64,000 nucleotides of DNA. Origin: Martinezella rhizogenes (lineage in GTDB: Bacteria > Pseudomonadota > Alphaproteobacteria > Rhizobiales > Rhizobiaceae). Made by a program: the position numbers and the translations under genes. The stretch covers positions 310,001 through 374,000 of the forward strand of contig NZ_JUHG01000011.1 in assembly GCF_000799715.1 (NCBI RefSeq), written 5' to 3'. Under the pieces are notes generated by a model, which was not told the origin of the DNA, did no database searches, and worked only from the letters and a program-made list of their open reading frames with translations. Of the stretch, positions 46,815 through 55,717 are shown piece after piece (position 1 is the stretch's first letter; each line of letters starts with the position of its first letter).

Positions 46815-48221
46815 TCAACATTCCACCACATTCACCGCAAGGCCGCCGGTCGATGTCTCCTTGTACTTCTCGCTCATGTCGTAACCGGTCTGGCGCATGG
46901 TTTCGATACAGGCGTCGAGCGGCACGAAATGCTGGCCGTCGCCCTTGAGGGCCAGTGAGGCAGCGGTCACTGCCTTGACGGCGCCAAGCGCGTTGCGCTC
47001 GATGCAGGGCACCTGCACGAGGCCGGCGACCGGGTCGCAGGTCATGCCGAGATGGTGTTCGAGCGCGATTTCGGCGGCGTTCTCGATCTGCTCCGGCGAA
47101 GCGCCCATGACGGCGGCAAGTCCCGCAGCTGCCATTGCGGCCGCCGAACCCACCTCACCCTGACAGCCGACTTCAGCACCAGAGATCGAGGCGTTGTGCT
47201 TGATGATGCCGCCAACGGCTGCGGCCGTCAGCAGGTAGTTGCGGATGCCGTCCTGGTCCCAGTCCTCATGGAAGTGCTGGTAGTAGCGGATCGTTGCCGG
47301 GATGACACCAGCCGCCCCATTGGTCGGCGCGGTGACGACGCGGCCGCCGGCGGCGTTTTCTTCATTGACGGCCATGGCGTAGACGCTCAGCCAGTCGTTG
47401 GCGAGCAGCGGATTGATGCGGTTGCTGCGCCATTCCTCCTGCAGCTTGTCATGGATGGCGCGGGCGCGACGGCGCACCTTCAGGCCGCCAGGCATGATGC
47501 CATCGACCTTCAGGCCGCGATCGATACAGCTGCTCATTGCCGTCCAGATGCGATCGAGCCCGGCGTCGAGATCCTCGCTGCTCATGCGCGTCTCTTCATT
47601 GGCGCGCTTCATCTGTGCGATCGAAAGGCTCGAACGCTCGGCCATCTCCAGCATCTGCTTGGCGGTGGCGAAGGGGAATGGAATGCGTTCACCGGAAGAG
47701 GCCTTCTTCTTGTCGGCGCGCATCTGTTCGAGCTCGGTGTCGGTGACGACGAAGCCGCCGCCGACGGAATAATAGATGCGCTTGACGAGCAGGCGCTCAT
47801 CCTTGTCGAAGGCGGAGAAGCTCATGCCGTTTGCATGGCCCGGCAACGGCACCTTCTTGTCGAAGATCAGATCGGTCTTCGGCTGGAACTGATAGGCCGG
47901 ATGACCCGGCGGCGTGATGCGGCCGCTGCGCTCGACCTCGTCGATAACGGCATCCATCCGGTCGGGGTCGACCCGATCCGGGCGCTCGCCCATCAGACCG
48001 AGAATCACCGCCCTGCCCGTGCCATGGCCGATGCCTGTATGGGCGAGCGAGCCATGCAGGCTCACCTTGATCGAGGCGACATGCACATTCGAGGACGGCC
48101 GCGGCCACTCGCTCGACAGCACGAGGTCAAGAAACCGATTGGCGGCCGACATAGGTCCCATCGTGTGCGAACTGGACGGTCCGACGCCGATCTTGAAAAC
48201 ATCGAAAACTGAAAGAAACAT
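46815..48221 (-). CDS. sdaA: L-serine ammonia-lyase (iron-sulfur type)
   Basis: Deaminates L-serine to pyruvate and ammonia using a [4Fe-4S] cluster. It is the single-chain form, 468 residues: a beta domain at the N-terminus ([20 protein letters not shown], 3-22) and an alpha domain with the cluster region ([30 protein letters not shown], and a C-terminal Cys at VVEC). The frame runs to 48422, but the ATG at 48221 with AAAGG upstream gives the standard [12 protein letters not shown] start. It diverges from the DUF599 gene. Confidence 0.95.
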   Translation of the reverse strand: MFLSVFDVFKIGVGPSSSHTMGPMSAANRFLDLVLSSEWPRPSSNVHVASIKVSLHGSLAHTGIGHGTGRAVILGLMGERPDRVDPDRMDAVIDEVERSGRITPPGHPAYQFQPKTDLIFDKKVPLPGHANGMSFSAFDKDERLLVKRIYYSVGGGFVVTDTELEQMRADKKKASSGERIPFPFATAKQMLEMAERSSLSIAQMKRANEETRMSSEDLDAGLDRIWTAMSSCIDRGLKVDGIMPGGLKVRRRARAIHDKLQEEWRSNRINPLLANDWLSVYAMAVNEENAAGGRVVTAPTNGAAGVIPATIRYYQHFHEDWDQDGIRNYLLTAAAVGGIIKHNASISGAEVGCQGEVGSAAAMAAAGLAAVMGASPEQIENAAEIALEHHLGMTCDPVAGLVQVPCIERNALGAVKAVTAASLALKGDGQHFVPLDACIETMRQTGYDMSEKYKETSTGGLAVNVVEC

Positions 48222-48420
48222 GGACCTTTGGTGCCTCCTCGGCAAATCAAGCAATGACAAGGCTACGCTATCAGGGCAGCCCTGCACGGCGATCGACCGA
48301 CATCGGATTTCATGCCTGCGACATAACATATAGGCTTGCAACGGCGCAAACATAAGGCCATTGCGCCCCAACAGGTGTGCGTTACAGTCTGGAACAGAAA
48401 GACTTGGAGAATCTGCCTTC

Positions 48421-49113
48421 ATGACGACCGTCGACTATGTCGCCCTCGCCCTATTCATTTTTCTCTGGATTGCCCTGAACTGGATCACCAGCAGCGCCAG
48501 TTTCTTCAATCGCACCAGCCTGACGCTGGCGATGAACGAGCGCCGGCGCGAATGGATCCACAATTCGTTGCGCCGCGACCTGAAGATGATCGATACGCAA
48601 ATCCTGGCCGGCCTGCAGAACGGCACCGGTTTCTTTGCCTCGACATCGATCTTCGCCATCGGCAGCTGCTTCGCCCTGCTCGGAGCCACCGACAAGGTCA
48701 ATGCCTTTTTCGCCGACCTGCCTTTCATCCTCAATGGCGGCCGCGCCGCCTTCGAGCTCAAGGTGGCGGGGCTAGCCTGCCTGTTCGGCTACGCTTTCTT
48801 CAAATTCGGCTGGGCCTATCGCCTGTTCAACTATTGCACCATCCTCTTCGGGGCCCTGCCGATGCGGCAGGATGCCGAGCTCGATCCCGCGCGGGCGGAG
48901 CGGGCGGCCGAGCGCGTCATCCGTATGAACATCATCGCCGCGCGCAATTTCAATGCGGGTCTGCGAACCATCTTCCTGTCGATCGGCTATCTCGGCTGGT
49001 TCCTGAGCCCTTATGTCTTCATGGTCACGACGATGTTCATCATCATCGTTCTGGTCCGCCGGCAGTTTTTTTCCGATGCCCGTCTGGCCATCATGGATAT
49101 CGATGTGCCATGA
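48421..49113 (+). CDS. DUF599 family membrane protein
   Basis: A 230-residue integral membrane protein of the DUF599 family, with about four transmembrane helices (about 5-22, 72-93, 112-135, 195-220). Family features are WIHNSLRRDLKMIDTQILAGLQNGTGFFASTSI (quoted by its parts RRDLKMIDTQILAGL and GTGFFASTSIF) and FNAGLRTIFLSIGYLGWF. The ATG at 48421 has TTGGAGAATC upstream. Function is unknown. It starts a run of three plus-strand membrane-protein genes (DUF599, DUF1624, isoprenylcysteine methyltransferase-like). Confidence 0.88.
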   Translation: MTTVDYVALALFIFLWIALNWITSSASFFNRTSLTLAMNERRREWIHNSLRRDLKMIDTQILAGLQNGTGFFASTSIFAIGSCFALLGATDKVNAFFADLPFILNGGRAAFELKVAGLACLFGYAFFKFGWAYRLFNYCTILFGALPMRQDAELDPARAERAAERVIRMNIIAARNFNAGLRTIFLSIGYLGWFLSPYVFMVTTMFIIIVLVRRQFFSDARLAIMDIDVP

Positions 49114-49181
49114 CATCGCCGCGTTGGCGATGATGAAGCTGGCGCCGACGATCTGAATTCATGCCTGGAAGGACCTGCCAA

Positions 49182-50171
49182 ATGGCCGTTATCGCCGAGA
49201 GTATCGATGCGCCGCAAAAGACGCCCCGCATCGGCATTCTGGACACGGCCCGTGGGATCGCGCTTCTGGCGATGGCGAGTTATCATTGCACCTGGGATTT
49301 CGAGTTCTTCGGCTATCTCGATGCGGGTACGGCAGAGACCGGCTGGCTGAAATTCTACGCTCGCGCCATCGCCAGCACCTTCCTGTTTCTCGCTGGTGTC
49401 AGCCTGGTGCTTGCCAACACGCCCGAAATCCGCTGGCAGTCCTATTTCAAGCGTCTCGGTATGATCGTTGCCTCCTCCGTGGCGATCTCCGCCGTCACCT
49501 TCATCGGCATGCGCGACGAGTGGATCTTCTTCGGCATCCTGCACAGCATCGCCGCCGCCAGCATCATCGGCCTGCTGTTCCTGCGCCTGCCGGCCTTCGC
49601 AACACTGCTGATAGCCGTGCTGCTCTTGGCCGGCATCATCGTCGACAATGTCATTGCGCCTTTTTCGCTGCACTCTGCTGTCTTTGACACGCCCTGGCTC
49701 TATTGGGTCGGCTTGTCCGAAAACCTGCCGCGATCGAACGACTATGTGCCGGTTTTCCCATGGCTGACGCCGTTTCTTTTCGGCCTTGGCATCGCGCAGT
49801 TGGCAATCTCGCTCGGCTGGCTCCGGCCTCTGGCGAAGCTGGGTCCCGGCCGCAACCTGATCGCCCGCGCTGGTCGCCACAGTCTGATCGTCTACCTCAT
49901 CCACCAGCCGCTACTCTTTGGCCTGGTCTACCTTCTGTCGCTGGTTGCGCCCGCTCCGGCGCCAGACCCAACGGTCGGCTATATCAGGCAGTGTGAGGTG
50001 TCCTGTACACAATCGGGCAATGAAGCCATGTGCCGCAGCTTCTGCAAGTGCACGCTGGATCAGTTACAGACGCAGAACCTTTTCTCGCAGTTGGAATCCG
50101 GAGCAATTAAGGCAGATAGCGATGAACGGATCAGCCGAATCGCGCTACAGTGCACGGAACAAGCGCAATGA
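49182..50171 (+). CDS. DUF1624 (HGSNAT-like) acyltransferase-type membrane protein with Cys-rich tail
   Basis: A 329-residue polytopic membrane protein with about seven transmembrane helices, of the heparan-alpha-glucosaminide N-acetyltransferase catalytic-domain family (DUF1624). RIGILDTARGIALLAMASYHCTWD near the N-terminus (RGIALLAMASYH) and GRHSLIVYLIHQPLLFGLVYL carry the family's conserved Arg/His. The last 60 residues are unusual, with six Cys spaced as CEVSC, MCRSFCKC and a final QC. The ATG at 49182 has GAAGGAC upstream. It is 13 bp from the next gene, so co-transcribed. The acyl acceptor is unknown. Confidence 0.85.
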   Translation: MAVIAESIDAPQKTPRIGILDTARGIALLAMASYHCTWDFEFFGYLDAGTAETGWLKFYARAIASTFLFLAGVSLVLANTPEIRWQSYFKRLGMIVASSVAISAVTFIGMRDEWIFFGILHSIAAASIIGLLFLRLPAFATLLIAVLLLAGIIVDNVIAPFSLHSAVFDTPWLYWVGLSENLPRSNDYVPVFPWLTPFLFGLGIAQLAISLGWLRPLAKLGPGRNLIARAGRHSLIVYLIHQPLLFGLVYLLSLVAPAPAPDPTVGYIRQCEVSCTQSGNEAMCRSFCKCTLDQLQTQNLFSQLESGAIKADSDERISRIALQCTEQAQ

Positions 50172-50183
50172 CAGGGTTATTCG

Positions 50184-50657
50184 ATGAATGCCTATCGTTC
50201 GAAGTCGCTGAGTTTTCCATGGCCGCCTTTATTATATAGTCTCGCAGTCATAACAGCGCTGTACCTGAACCAGGATTATCCAGTGCATCTGCCCTACCGA
50301 TGGTTCGCCGTCTGCTGGGGTATCGGCGCTCTCTTGACCATCGCCGCGGTGACGCTGAATGTCTGGGCGGTAAAGACGCTAGTCGAGAGCCGCACGACCG
50401 TGCTGACGCAGCGCTGCACCGCGCATCTGGTGACCAAGGGGCCATTCCGCTTTACCCGTAACCCGACCTATCTCGGCTACACACTCTTGACGGCAAGCCT
50501 CGGCCTGATGATCGGCAACGTCTGGTTCGTCGCCATGGCGGCCGTGGCAGCCGCATTGACCACGCTACTGGTCATCCGCTGCGAGGAAATGCATCTGCTC
50601 TCCCGCTTCGGCTGCGAATTTGAATTTTACTGTAGGCATACGCGTCGCTGGATTTGA
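50184..50657 (+). CDS. Isoprenylcysteine carboxyl methyltransferase-like (ICMT/PEMT) membrane protein
   Basis: A 157-residue membrane protein with four to five helices and the SAM-binding signature of the ICMT/PEMT superfamily: LVTKGPFRFTRNPTYLGYTLL, then the C-terminal RCEEMHLLSRFGCEFEFYCRHTRRWI (with EE-L-FG-ef-Y-R). Bacteria lack prenylated CaaX proteins, so the substrate is unknown (lipid or small molecule). It is 13 bp after the DUF1624 gene and convergent with the MerR gene, 5 bp away. Confidence 0.87.
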   Translation: MNAYRSKSLSFPWPPLLYSLAVITALYLNQDYPVHLPYRWFAVCWGIGALLTIAAVTLNVWAVKTLVESRTTVLTQRCTAHLVTKGPFRFTRNPTYLGYTLLTASLGLMIGNVWFVAMAAVAAALTTLLVIRCEEMHLLSRFGCEFEFYCRHTRRWI

Positions 50658-50662
50658 GGAGC

Positions 50663-51049
50663 TTACGTCCCCACACCGATGTCGGCCAGACGGCCGAGAC
50701 AGGCTTCCTCGACATTGTCGAGTTCGGTCAGCGTGTCTTCGATATCCTTGCGCTTCTGGCGCAACTCGTTGCGTTTCTCATCGACGCGCTTCATCAGCAA
50801 TTTCAGCTGACCCATCTCGCCCGGTGGTTCCTTGTAGACCTGAATGATCTCGCGGATTTCGGCGATGGTGAAGCCGATGCGGCGGCCGCGCAGGATTTCC
50901 ATGATCAGCCGACGGTCGGCCGTGCGGAACAAGCGCGTGCGGCCCCTGCGCTCGGGGTGGATAAGACCTTCGTCTTCGTAGAAACGCAGTGTCCGGGTGG
51001 AAACCCCGAATTCCCGCGTCAGCTCCGTTATGCTATAGTATCTGTCCAC
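50663..51049 (-). CDS. MerR-family transcriptional regulator
   Basis: A 128-residue regulator. The winged HTH at the N-terminus reads YYSITELTREFGVSTRTLRFYEDEGLIHPERRGRTRLF, with the MerR hallmark TRTLRFYEDEGL. A long coiled coil follows (about 78-120, LKLLMKRVDEKRNELRQKRK). It lacks the metal-binding Cys of MerR/CueR and resembles the alphaproteobacterial regulators of branched-chain amino acid or fatty acid breakdown (LiuR-like), though that is only an impression. The start is a GTG at 51049. A near-perfect 22-bp palindrome overlaps its own promoter, so autoregulation is likely. Confidence 0.88.
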   Translation of the reverse strand: MDRYYSITELTREFGVSTRTLRFYEDEGLIHPERRGRTRLFRTADRRLIMEILRGRRIGFTIAEIREIIQVYKEPPGEMGQLKLLMKRVDEKRNELRQKRKDIEDTLTELDNVEEACLGRLADIGVGT

Positions 51050-51078
51050 CAGTCGTGCGCCCCTGTCTTGCAGAGGTC

Positions 51079-51106
51079 ATAATATTGACTTTTACGTAAT
51101 AGTCAA
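51079..51106 (-). promoter_or_regulatory. merR promoter overlapping a 22-bp operator palindrome
   Basis: On the minus strand TTGACT (51106-51101) is a -35, and TATTAT (51084-51079) lies 16 bp on; TATGAC lies at 19 bp, the long spacing MerR proteins like. The dyad TTGACT-10-AGTCAA with core TTACGTAA (51085-51106) is perfect except for one base pair and covers the -35 and spacer. Confidence 0.6.
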
Positions 51107-51141
51107 TTTGTGCAGGACGGCACTCCCCCGCGCATTTCAGC

Positions 51142-52560
51142 CTAGCGAATGGCAAACCACCATGTCGCAAGACCAAGGAATGCAAAATACCCCGTACAAT
51201 CCGTGACCGTGGTGACGAAGGCCGACGATGCGATGGCCGGATCGGCGCCGAAGCGATGCAGAATCAGCGGCAAAAGGATGCCGCCCAGAGCCGCGGCGAC
51301 CAGGTTGATGATCATCGCCGCGCCGACGACCATGCCGAGCTGAACATCATGGAACCAGAAGGTGGCGACGGCACCCATGATAACGGCAAAAAGGATGCCG
51401 TTGACCAGACCGACGCTCGCCTCCCTGCGAATGACGCGGAAGGCGTTGTAGATGTCGATGTCGCCGGTGGCGAGAGCCCGCACGGTGACGGTCATCGTCT
51501 GGGTGCCGGCATTGCCGCCCATCGAGGCGACGATCGGCATCAAGACGGCAAGCGCCACCATCTTCTCGATCGCGCCATCGAAGACATCGATGATGCTGGA
51601 GGCGAGAATCGCGGTGATCAGGTTGACCGCTAGCCAGACGAAGCGTGAGCGCACGGTCGAAGCGACATTGTCCGACAGCTCTTCGTCACCGACGCCACCA
51701 AGGCGCTTGATATCTTCGTCGGCTTCTTCGTTGATGACGTCGACCACGTCGTCGATGGTCAGCACGCCGACAAGCCGCTGGTTCTCGTCAACCACGGCCG
51801 CCGATAGCAAGTCATATTGTTCGAAGAGCTGCGCCGCCTCCTCCTGATCCATCTCGGCCGGGATCGGGTGCGAGGTTTCGCGCATGATACCCTCGACCTT
51901 TGTCTGTCGTTTGGCCCTCAGGATACGGTCGAGATCGATGCTGCCGAGCAACTTGAAGGTCGGGTCGATAACGAAGATCTGGGTGAAGGCTTCCGGCAGC
52001 CCCTCTTCGTCGCGCATGTAGTCGATCGTCTGGCCAACCGTCCAGAATGGCGGCACGGCGACGAATTCCGTTTGCATGCGGCGACCAGCCGACCGCTCCG
52101 GGTAATCGAGCGCCCGTCGCAGGCGGACCCGCTCGGTGAACGGCAGTTGCGACAGGATCTCGTCGCGGTCTTCCTCATCTAGATCCTCGAGAATATAGAC
52201 GGCGTCGTCCGAATCGAGCTCGCCGATGCCGGCGGCGATCTGGTCGTTCGGCATCTGGTCGACGATCTCCATGCGGATCGCCTCGTCCACCTGCGTCAAC
52301 GCCGTCATGTCGAAGTCGTCGCCAAGCAATCGCACAAGCGCCAGACGTTCGTGCGGCGGCAGCGATTCGAGAAGATCGCCAAGCTCGGAATCATGCAGCC
52401 GCACGACATTCTGCCGCAGGAACGGAAGATCGTGCCGCTCGATCGCGTCGTTGACCTCGGTCAGGAAGTCCGAGCGGACGACGCCGTCCTCGTCATAGAT
52501 GTCCGGGTTGGTTTCCGCGGAGGTCTTGCGAACGAGCGCGTCTTCGTCGGTCGTCGTCAT
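51142..52560 (-). CDS. mgtE: Magnesium transporter MgtE
   Basis: Mg2+ channel of the inner membrane, 472 residues. Order: cytoplasmic N domain of MgtE (about 55-155, LDSDDAVYILEDLDEEDRDEIL), two CBS domains (about 160-285, including FVIDPTFKLLGSIDLDRIL and VVDENQRLVGVLTIDDVVDVI), connecting helix, and five transmembrane helices (about 315-472) with the pore motif MPIVASMGGNAGTQTM. The start at 52560 (MTTTDEDALV) is preceded by GAGGCGG; the frame to 52581 is not needed. No M-box riboswitch was recognised upstream. Confidence 0.95.
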   Translation of the reverse strand: MTTTDEDALVRKTSAETNPDIYDEDGVVRSDFLTEVNDAIERHDLPFLRQNVVRLHDSELGDLLESLPPHERLALVRLLGDDFDMTALTQVDEAIRMEIVDQMPNDQIAAGIGELDSDDAVYILEDLDEEDRDEILSQLPFTERVRLRRALDYPERSAGRRMQTEFVAVPPFWTVGQTIDYMRDEEGLPEAFTQIFVIDPTFKLLGSIDLDRILRAKRQTKVEGIMRETSHPIPAEMDQEEAAQLFEQYDLLSAAVVDENQRLVGVLTIDDVVDVINEEADEDIKRLGGVGDEELSDNVASTVRSRFVWLAVNLITAILASSIIDVFDGAIEKMVALAVLMPIVASMGGNAGTQTMTVTVRALATGDIDIYNAFRVIRREASVGLVNGILFAVIMGAVATFWFHDVQLGMVVGAAMIINLVAAALGGILLPLILHRFGADPAIASSAFVTTVTDCTGYFAFLGLATWWFAIR

Positions 52561-52757
52561 TTGCCGCCTCGCATTCCGCATTTGCTTATGGGATTTCGAG
52601 ATTCCGACATTGAGAATGACGGCTGAAAACCGATTGTCAACAATTGGATAGACGGAAATGCTGACATTTCGTATCGTGTTCGCAAGACGGTGGCGTCAGC
52701 CTCGCCTTGCCCCTATCCCTAGGCGGTGACCATGTCGTCCCGACAACAGAGAGCGCC

Positions 52758-53252
52758 GTGCCAGTTCGTCCCATCATCCGCTTCCCAGATCCCTTGCTGA
52801 AAACAGCCTGCGCGCCGGTGACCGTCTTCGACGACGGTTTGCGCAATCTCACCATTGATCTCCTGGACACCATGCGTGCCGCGCCCGGCGTCGGCATTAC
52901 CGCCGCCCATGTCGGCGTGCTCCAGCGCGTCACGGTGATTGAACTCAGTCTGGAAGACGGCGTCCGCACCTATATCAATCCGGAGATTACATGGTTTTCC
53001 GAGGAAACCATGCGGCATGTGGAGGGCAGCGTGTCCATGCCCGGCATCACTGACGAGGTTGTCAGGCCGAGGGCCATCCGTTTCCGCTATCAGGATATAA
53101 CGGGCGAAACCCATGACGCTGCTGCCGAAGATTTCCTGGCGGTTTGCATTCAGCATGAGGTCGATCAGCTCAATGGCCAATTCTGGCTACAGCGCCTTTC
53201 AAAATTGAAGCGCGATCGACTGGTAAAAAAATGGGAAAAAGCGCGCGATTGA
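52758..53252 (+). CDS. Peptide deformylase-like protein lacking key active-site residues
   Basis: A 164-residue protein with the full peptide deformylase fold by sequence, from VRPIIRFPDPLLKT to the C-terminal helix. All three signature motifs are altered. Motif 1, normally GxGLAAxQ, is GVGITAAH (Gln to His51). Motif 2, normally EGCLS, is EGSVS (metal-binding Cys to Ser91). Motif 3, normally HEFDH, is HEVDQ (second metal-binding His to Gln137). His133 and Glu134 remain. Without two of three metal ligands it is unlikely to be a normal deformylase. The GTG at 52758 has GAGAG upstream and is the likely start; the frame from 52707 is an extension. The true def gene is presumably elsewhere. Confidence 0.87.
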   Translation: MPVRPIIRFPDPLLKTACAPVTVFDDGLRNLTIDLLDTMRAAPGVGITAAHVGVLQRVTVIELSLEDGVRTYINPEITWFSEETMRHVEGSVSMPGITDEVVRPRAIRFRYQDITGETHDAAAEDFLAVCIQHEVDQLNGQFWLQRLSKLKRDRLVKKWEKARD

Positions 53253-53270
53253 GCGGCCCGCGCAAAAGAT

Positions 53271-53318
53271 GCGGGCGCCTCTAGGGCGCCCGCTCGATTA
53301 TCCGGTAATAAACCGGAT
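53271..53318 (-). terminator. Two tandem hairpins between convergent genes
   Basis: GCGGGCGCC-5-GGCGCCCGC (53271-53293) and ATCCGGT-5-ACCGGAT (53300-53318) lie end to end between the deformylase-like gene and the convergent secreted-protein gene. The second touches that gene's stop codon. T-runs are weak. Confidence 0.65.
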
Positions 53319-53830
53319 TAGCTCTTGAGCTTGGTGTTGCAGAGGCTGTAGTAGCCGCCGCCCTTCTGGATCCACTTCAGGCCGCCGAGGCTGTTGCTGG
53401 CCTTGTTGGCATTGTAGGCGTCGACGCAAGTATGGAAGCGGGCCTTACCGGGCGTCTCGCTCGAATATTTGGTGTCGACGGCGCCCGGGAACTTCACGCC
53501 CGACGGAGCGACGGTCGTCGGCTTTGCTGGCTCCTTGGCCGGCGGCTTGGTGACATCAGGCTCGCTGGTGTCGACCTTGGCGGTCGTGGTCGGCTTGGCA
53601 GGCGTCGTTGTGGCCGGTGCGGTGGTGGTGGCTGCAGAAGAATCGGCACCGCACTGAGCGGCGCGGAAATCATTCCACTTCTGGCCGTTCAGAGTACCCG
53701 CATCCTTGGCAGCCTGGTATTTGGTGCTGCACTCTTTCATCGTTAGCGCAGAAGCCGGCGATGAGAGGGCCATCGAGCCCAAAACTGCAAAAGACGCAAA
53801 AGACATCAACAGGATGGCACGACTAGTCAT
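53318..53830 (-). CDS. Secreted two-module Cys/Trp-repeat protein with Thr/Pro linker
   Basis: A 170-residue exported protein. The signal peptide covers about 1-28 (FAVLGSMALSSPASA). Two related modules follow. Module 1 (about 30-62) reads CSTKYQAAKDAGTLNGQKW then FRAAQC. Module 2 (about 130-168) reads CVDAYNANKASNSLGGLKW then YYSLC. Both share C-x3-Y-x-A-x2-A-x3-L-x-G-x-KW...C. They are joined by a Thr/Pro/Ala/Lys-rich linker (about 66-118). The ATG at 53830 has GGAGGA upstream. I do not know the function; a periplasmic or wall-associated binding role is a guess. Confidence 0.82.
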   Translation of the reverse strand: MTSRAILLMSFASFAVLGSMALSSPASALTMKECSTKYQAAKDAGTLNGQKWNDFRAAQCGADSSAATTTAPATTTPAKPTTTAKVDTSEPDVTKPPAKEPAKPTTVAPSGVKFPGAVDTKYSSETPGKARFHTCVDAYNANKASNSLGGLKWIQKGGGYYSLCNTKLKS

Positions 53831-54037
53831 TGGCAAATCCTCCGCTCTATGACGAATGTCGAAAGTATTAATCATCTCGCCTCTTCGATTTGTCAATTGA
53901 CACACCGTCAGGGTTCGATGAGCGACACCATAGGGCGGCGAACATGAACGGTAACTGTACGAAAACATATATTTTTGCGTGCAAATTGGCTATCTGCGCA
54001 ACTTAAAAGGATATTAAAAACTCCGATGGAGAGAAAA

Positions 54038-54063
54038 ACAAAAAAACCCGCCGAAGCGGGTTT
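54038..54063 (-). terminator. Rho-independent terminator of tRNA-Leu
   Basis: On the minus strand, AACCCGC-TTCG-GCGGGTT (54062-54045) is followed by TTTT and a T-rich stretch, 9 bp after the tRNA 3' end. Confidence 0.95.
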
Positions 54064-54070
54064 CTTGTTT

Positions 54071-54155
54071 TGGTGCGGTCGAGAAGACTCGAACTTCCAC
54101 GGGTTGCCCCACAGCGACCTCAACGCTGCGCGTCTACCAATTCCGCCACGACCGC
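54071..54155 (-). tRNA. tRNA-Leu (anticodon GAG)
   Basis: An 85-nt class II tRNA. The acceptor stem GCGGTCG / CGACCGC pairs fully, the discriminator base is A, and CCA is encoded. The D-loop contains AATTGGTAGAC, the anticodon loop is TTGAGGT (GAG, reading CTC/CTT), a variable arm follows, and the T-arm has GTTCGAGTC. It is the only RNA gene of a classical type in the window and is followed by its own terminator. Confidence 0.97.
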
Positions 54156-54356
54156 ATCGTGGTAGTTGCTGGATTGCTCCGGCGGGGCTGCATGTAGCAA
54201 AAGCATTCGGGGGGCACAAGAGATATGTGTCAGTTTTTTTGAAGAGTTTCACAACTGTTTGAATTACCCTGTGAAAGCCTCCATATAGGCGGTGCTTGCC
54301 GGCCGCTCAGCTTTTGTCAGAGAAGCGTGGCCGCAGGCGTTTAAAGGACTGGCAGG

Positions 54357-55073
54357 ATGCTACGCACCGATCTCGAACACCAAATGTTTCCGCTTATTGA
54401 TTCACCACCAGTGCGCTGGCGCATAGCCGACTGTCCCGTGCCCTATGACGAGGCGGTGGCGACCATGGAGGCGGAAGTCGCCGCCATTGCGGATGGCCAC
54501 GCGCCGGAGCTTGTCTGGCTGGTGGAGCATCCTCCTTTATATACGGCAGGGACCAGCGCTGACGCGGCTGATCTCATCGAGCCCGATCGTTTTCCGGTTT
54601 TCGCCACCGGTCGCGGCGGCGAATACACCTATCACGGTCCCGGCCAGCGCGTGGCCTATGTCATGCTGGACCTGAAACGCCGGCGTCAGGATATCCGCGC
54701 CTTCGTCGCGGCGCTGGAAGAAGTCATTATCCGCACGCTTGATTCGATGAATGTCCGCGGTGAACGCCGCGAGGATCGTGTCGGCGTCTGGGTGCGCCGT
54801 CCGGAAAAGCCATTGCTGCCGGATGGGACCATGACAGAGGACAAGATCGCGGCTCTCGGCATCCGCGTGCGCAAGTGGGTGACGTTTCACGGCCTGTCGC
54901 TGAACGTCGACCCCGACCTCAGCCATTTCTCCGGTATCGTCCCCTGTGGAATATCCGCCTATGGCGTCACCAGCCTTGTCGATCTCGGCCTGCCGGTGAT
55001 GATGACGGATGTGGATATCCGCCTGCGCGAGGCTTTCGAGCAGGTCTTCGGTGAAACGGCCAATGACATCTAA
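54357..55073 (+). CDS. lipB: Lipoyl(octanoyl) transferase
   Basis: Transfers octanoyl from acyl carrier protein to lipoyl domains of 2-oxoacid dehydrogenases and the glycine cleavage H protein. The 238 residues contain [13 protein letters not shown], the substrate-loop [22 protein letters not shown], the catalytic Lys in [11 protein letters not shown] and the nucleophilic Cys in [14 protein letters not shown]. It is convergent with the XRE regulator gene, whose stop overlaps its own by 4 bases. lipA is not in the window. Confidence 0.96.
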   Translation: MLRTDLEHQMFPLIDSPPVRWRIADCPVPYDEAVATMEAEVAAIADGHAPELVWLVEHPPLYTAGTSADAADLIEPDRFPVFATGRGGEYTYHGPGQRVAYVMLDLKRRRQDIRAFVAALEEVIIRTLDSMNVRGERREDRVGVWVRRPEKPLLPDGTMTEDKIAALGIRVRKWVTFHGLSLNVDPDLSHFSGIVPCGISAYGVTSLVDLGLPVMMTDVDIRLREAFEQVFGETANDI

Positions 55074-55492
55074 TGCGCAACGTCCTTGCTGACGTTGCGC
55101 AGCCTGATCTGATGGTCGAGCCGTTCGATCTGGCGCGTCGTCGTCTCGATCAGCCGGCCCATATCCTGATGGGCGGAGCGCAGTCGGGACAGTTCGCTCC
55201 TGACGGCTTCCAGCGCTCGTTCTTCACTATCCTCGCGCGGCCCGTCCCCCGTGCCGGTCATCAGCCAGGCTGGCGAAACACCGAACAGGCCGGCCATTGC
55301 GGCCAGAACGGCCGATTTTGGTTCCGAACGGTCGGATTCCCAGGCAAGCATCGTTTCCTGGTTCACGCCAAGCTGGCCCGCCAGTGATTCGAGGCTGATG
55401 CCGGCGGCATCGCGGGCCATGGAAATGCGTCCACCCAGGGTATCGTCGCTTTCATCCGAAAAAACGGTCGTCTCATGTTCCGTCTTCAACAT
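55070..55492 (-). CDS. XRE-family transcriptional regulator
   Basis: A 140-residue regulator. The Cro/C1-type HTH spans about 19-75 ([51 protein letters not shown] by its two halves). The C-terminal part (about 88-135) is a charged coiled coil ([20 protein letters not shown]), probably for dimerisation. There is no ligand-binding domain. It overlaps the lipB 3' end by 4 bp. Targets are unknown. Confidence 0.9.
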   Translation of the reverse strand: MLKTEHETTVFSDESDDTLGGRISMARDAAGISLESLAGQLGVNQETMLAWESDRSEPKSAVLAAMAGLFGVSPAWLMTGTGDGPREDSEERALEAVRSELSRLRSAHQDMGRLIETTTRQIERLDHQIRLRNVSKDVAH

Positions 55493-55717
55493 CGGTGCGA
55501 TCCTCCGTTTTGGTCGCGCCGGTGAAATTCTGAGCGGCGCGCTTAATTTTTAGCGGATTAACTCGGTAGAAATAGGTCTAAGGGCGTCATCAGGCCACCT
55601 CCATGTGTCCGATTTGAGAAAGTCCGGCACTTTACGTCAAATGGTGCAACCAATTGAAAAGCACAGGTTGCAGGTGATGCCTTGATCGAAGGGCATTCCT
55701 GTGATTGATGGCCTGCC

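Noticed and set aside
52561..52757. An M-box Mg2+ riboswitch before mgtE
   Set aside because: No conserved M-box segments or three-helix layout could be found in the 197-bp gap.
53971..54262. A plus-strand frame of 95 codons over the tRNA region
   Set aside because: It is an antisense reading of tRNA-Leu and its terminator.
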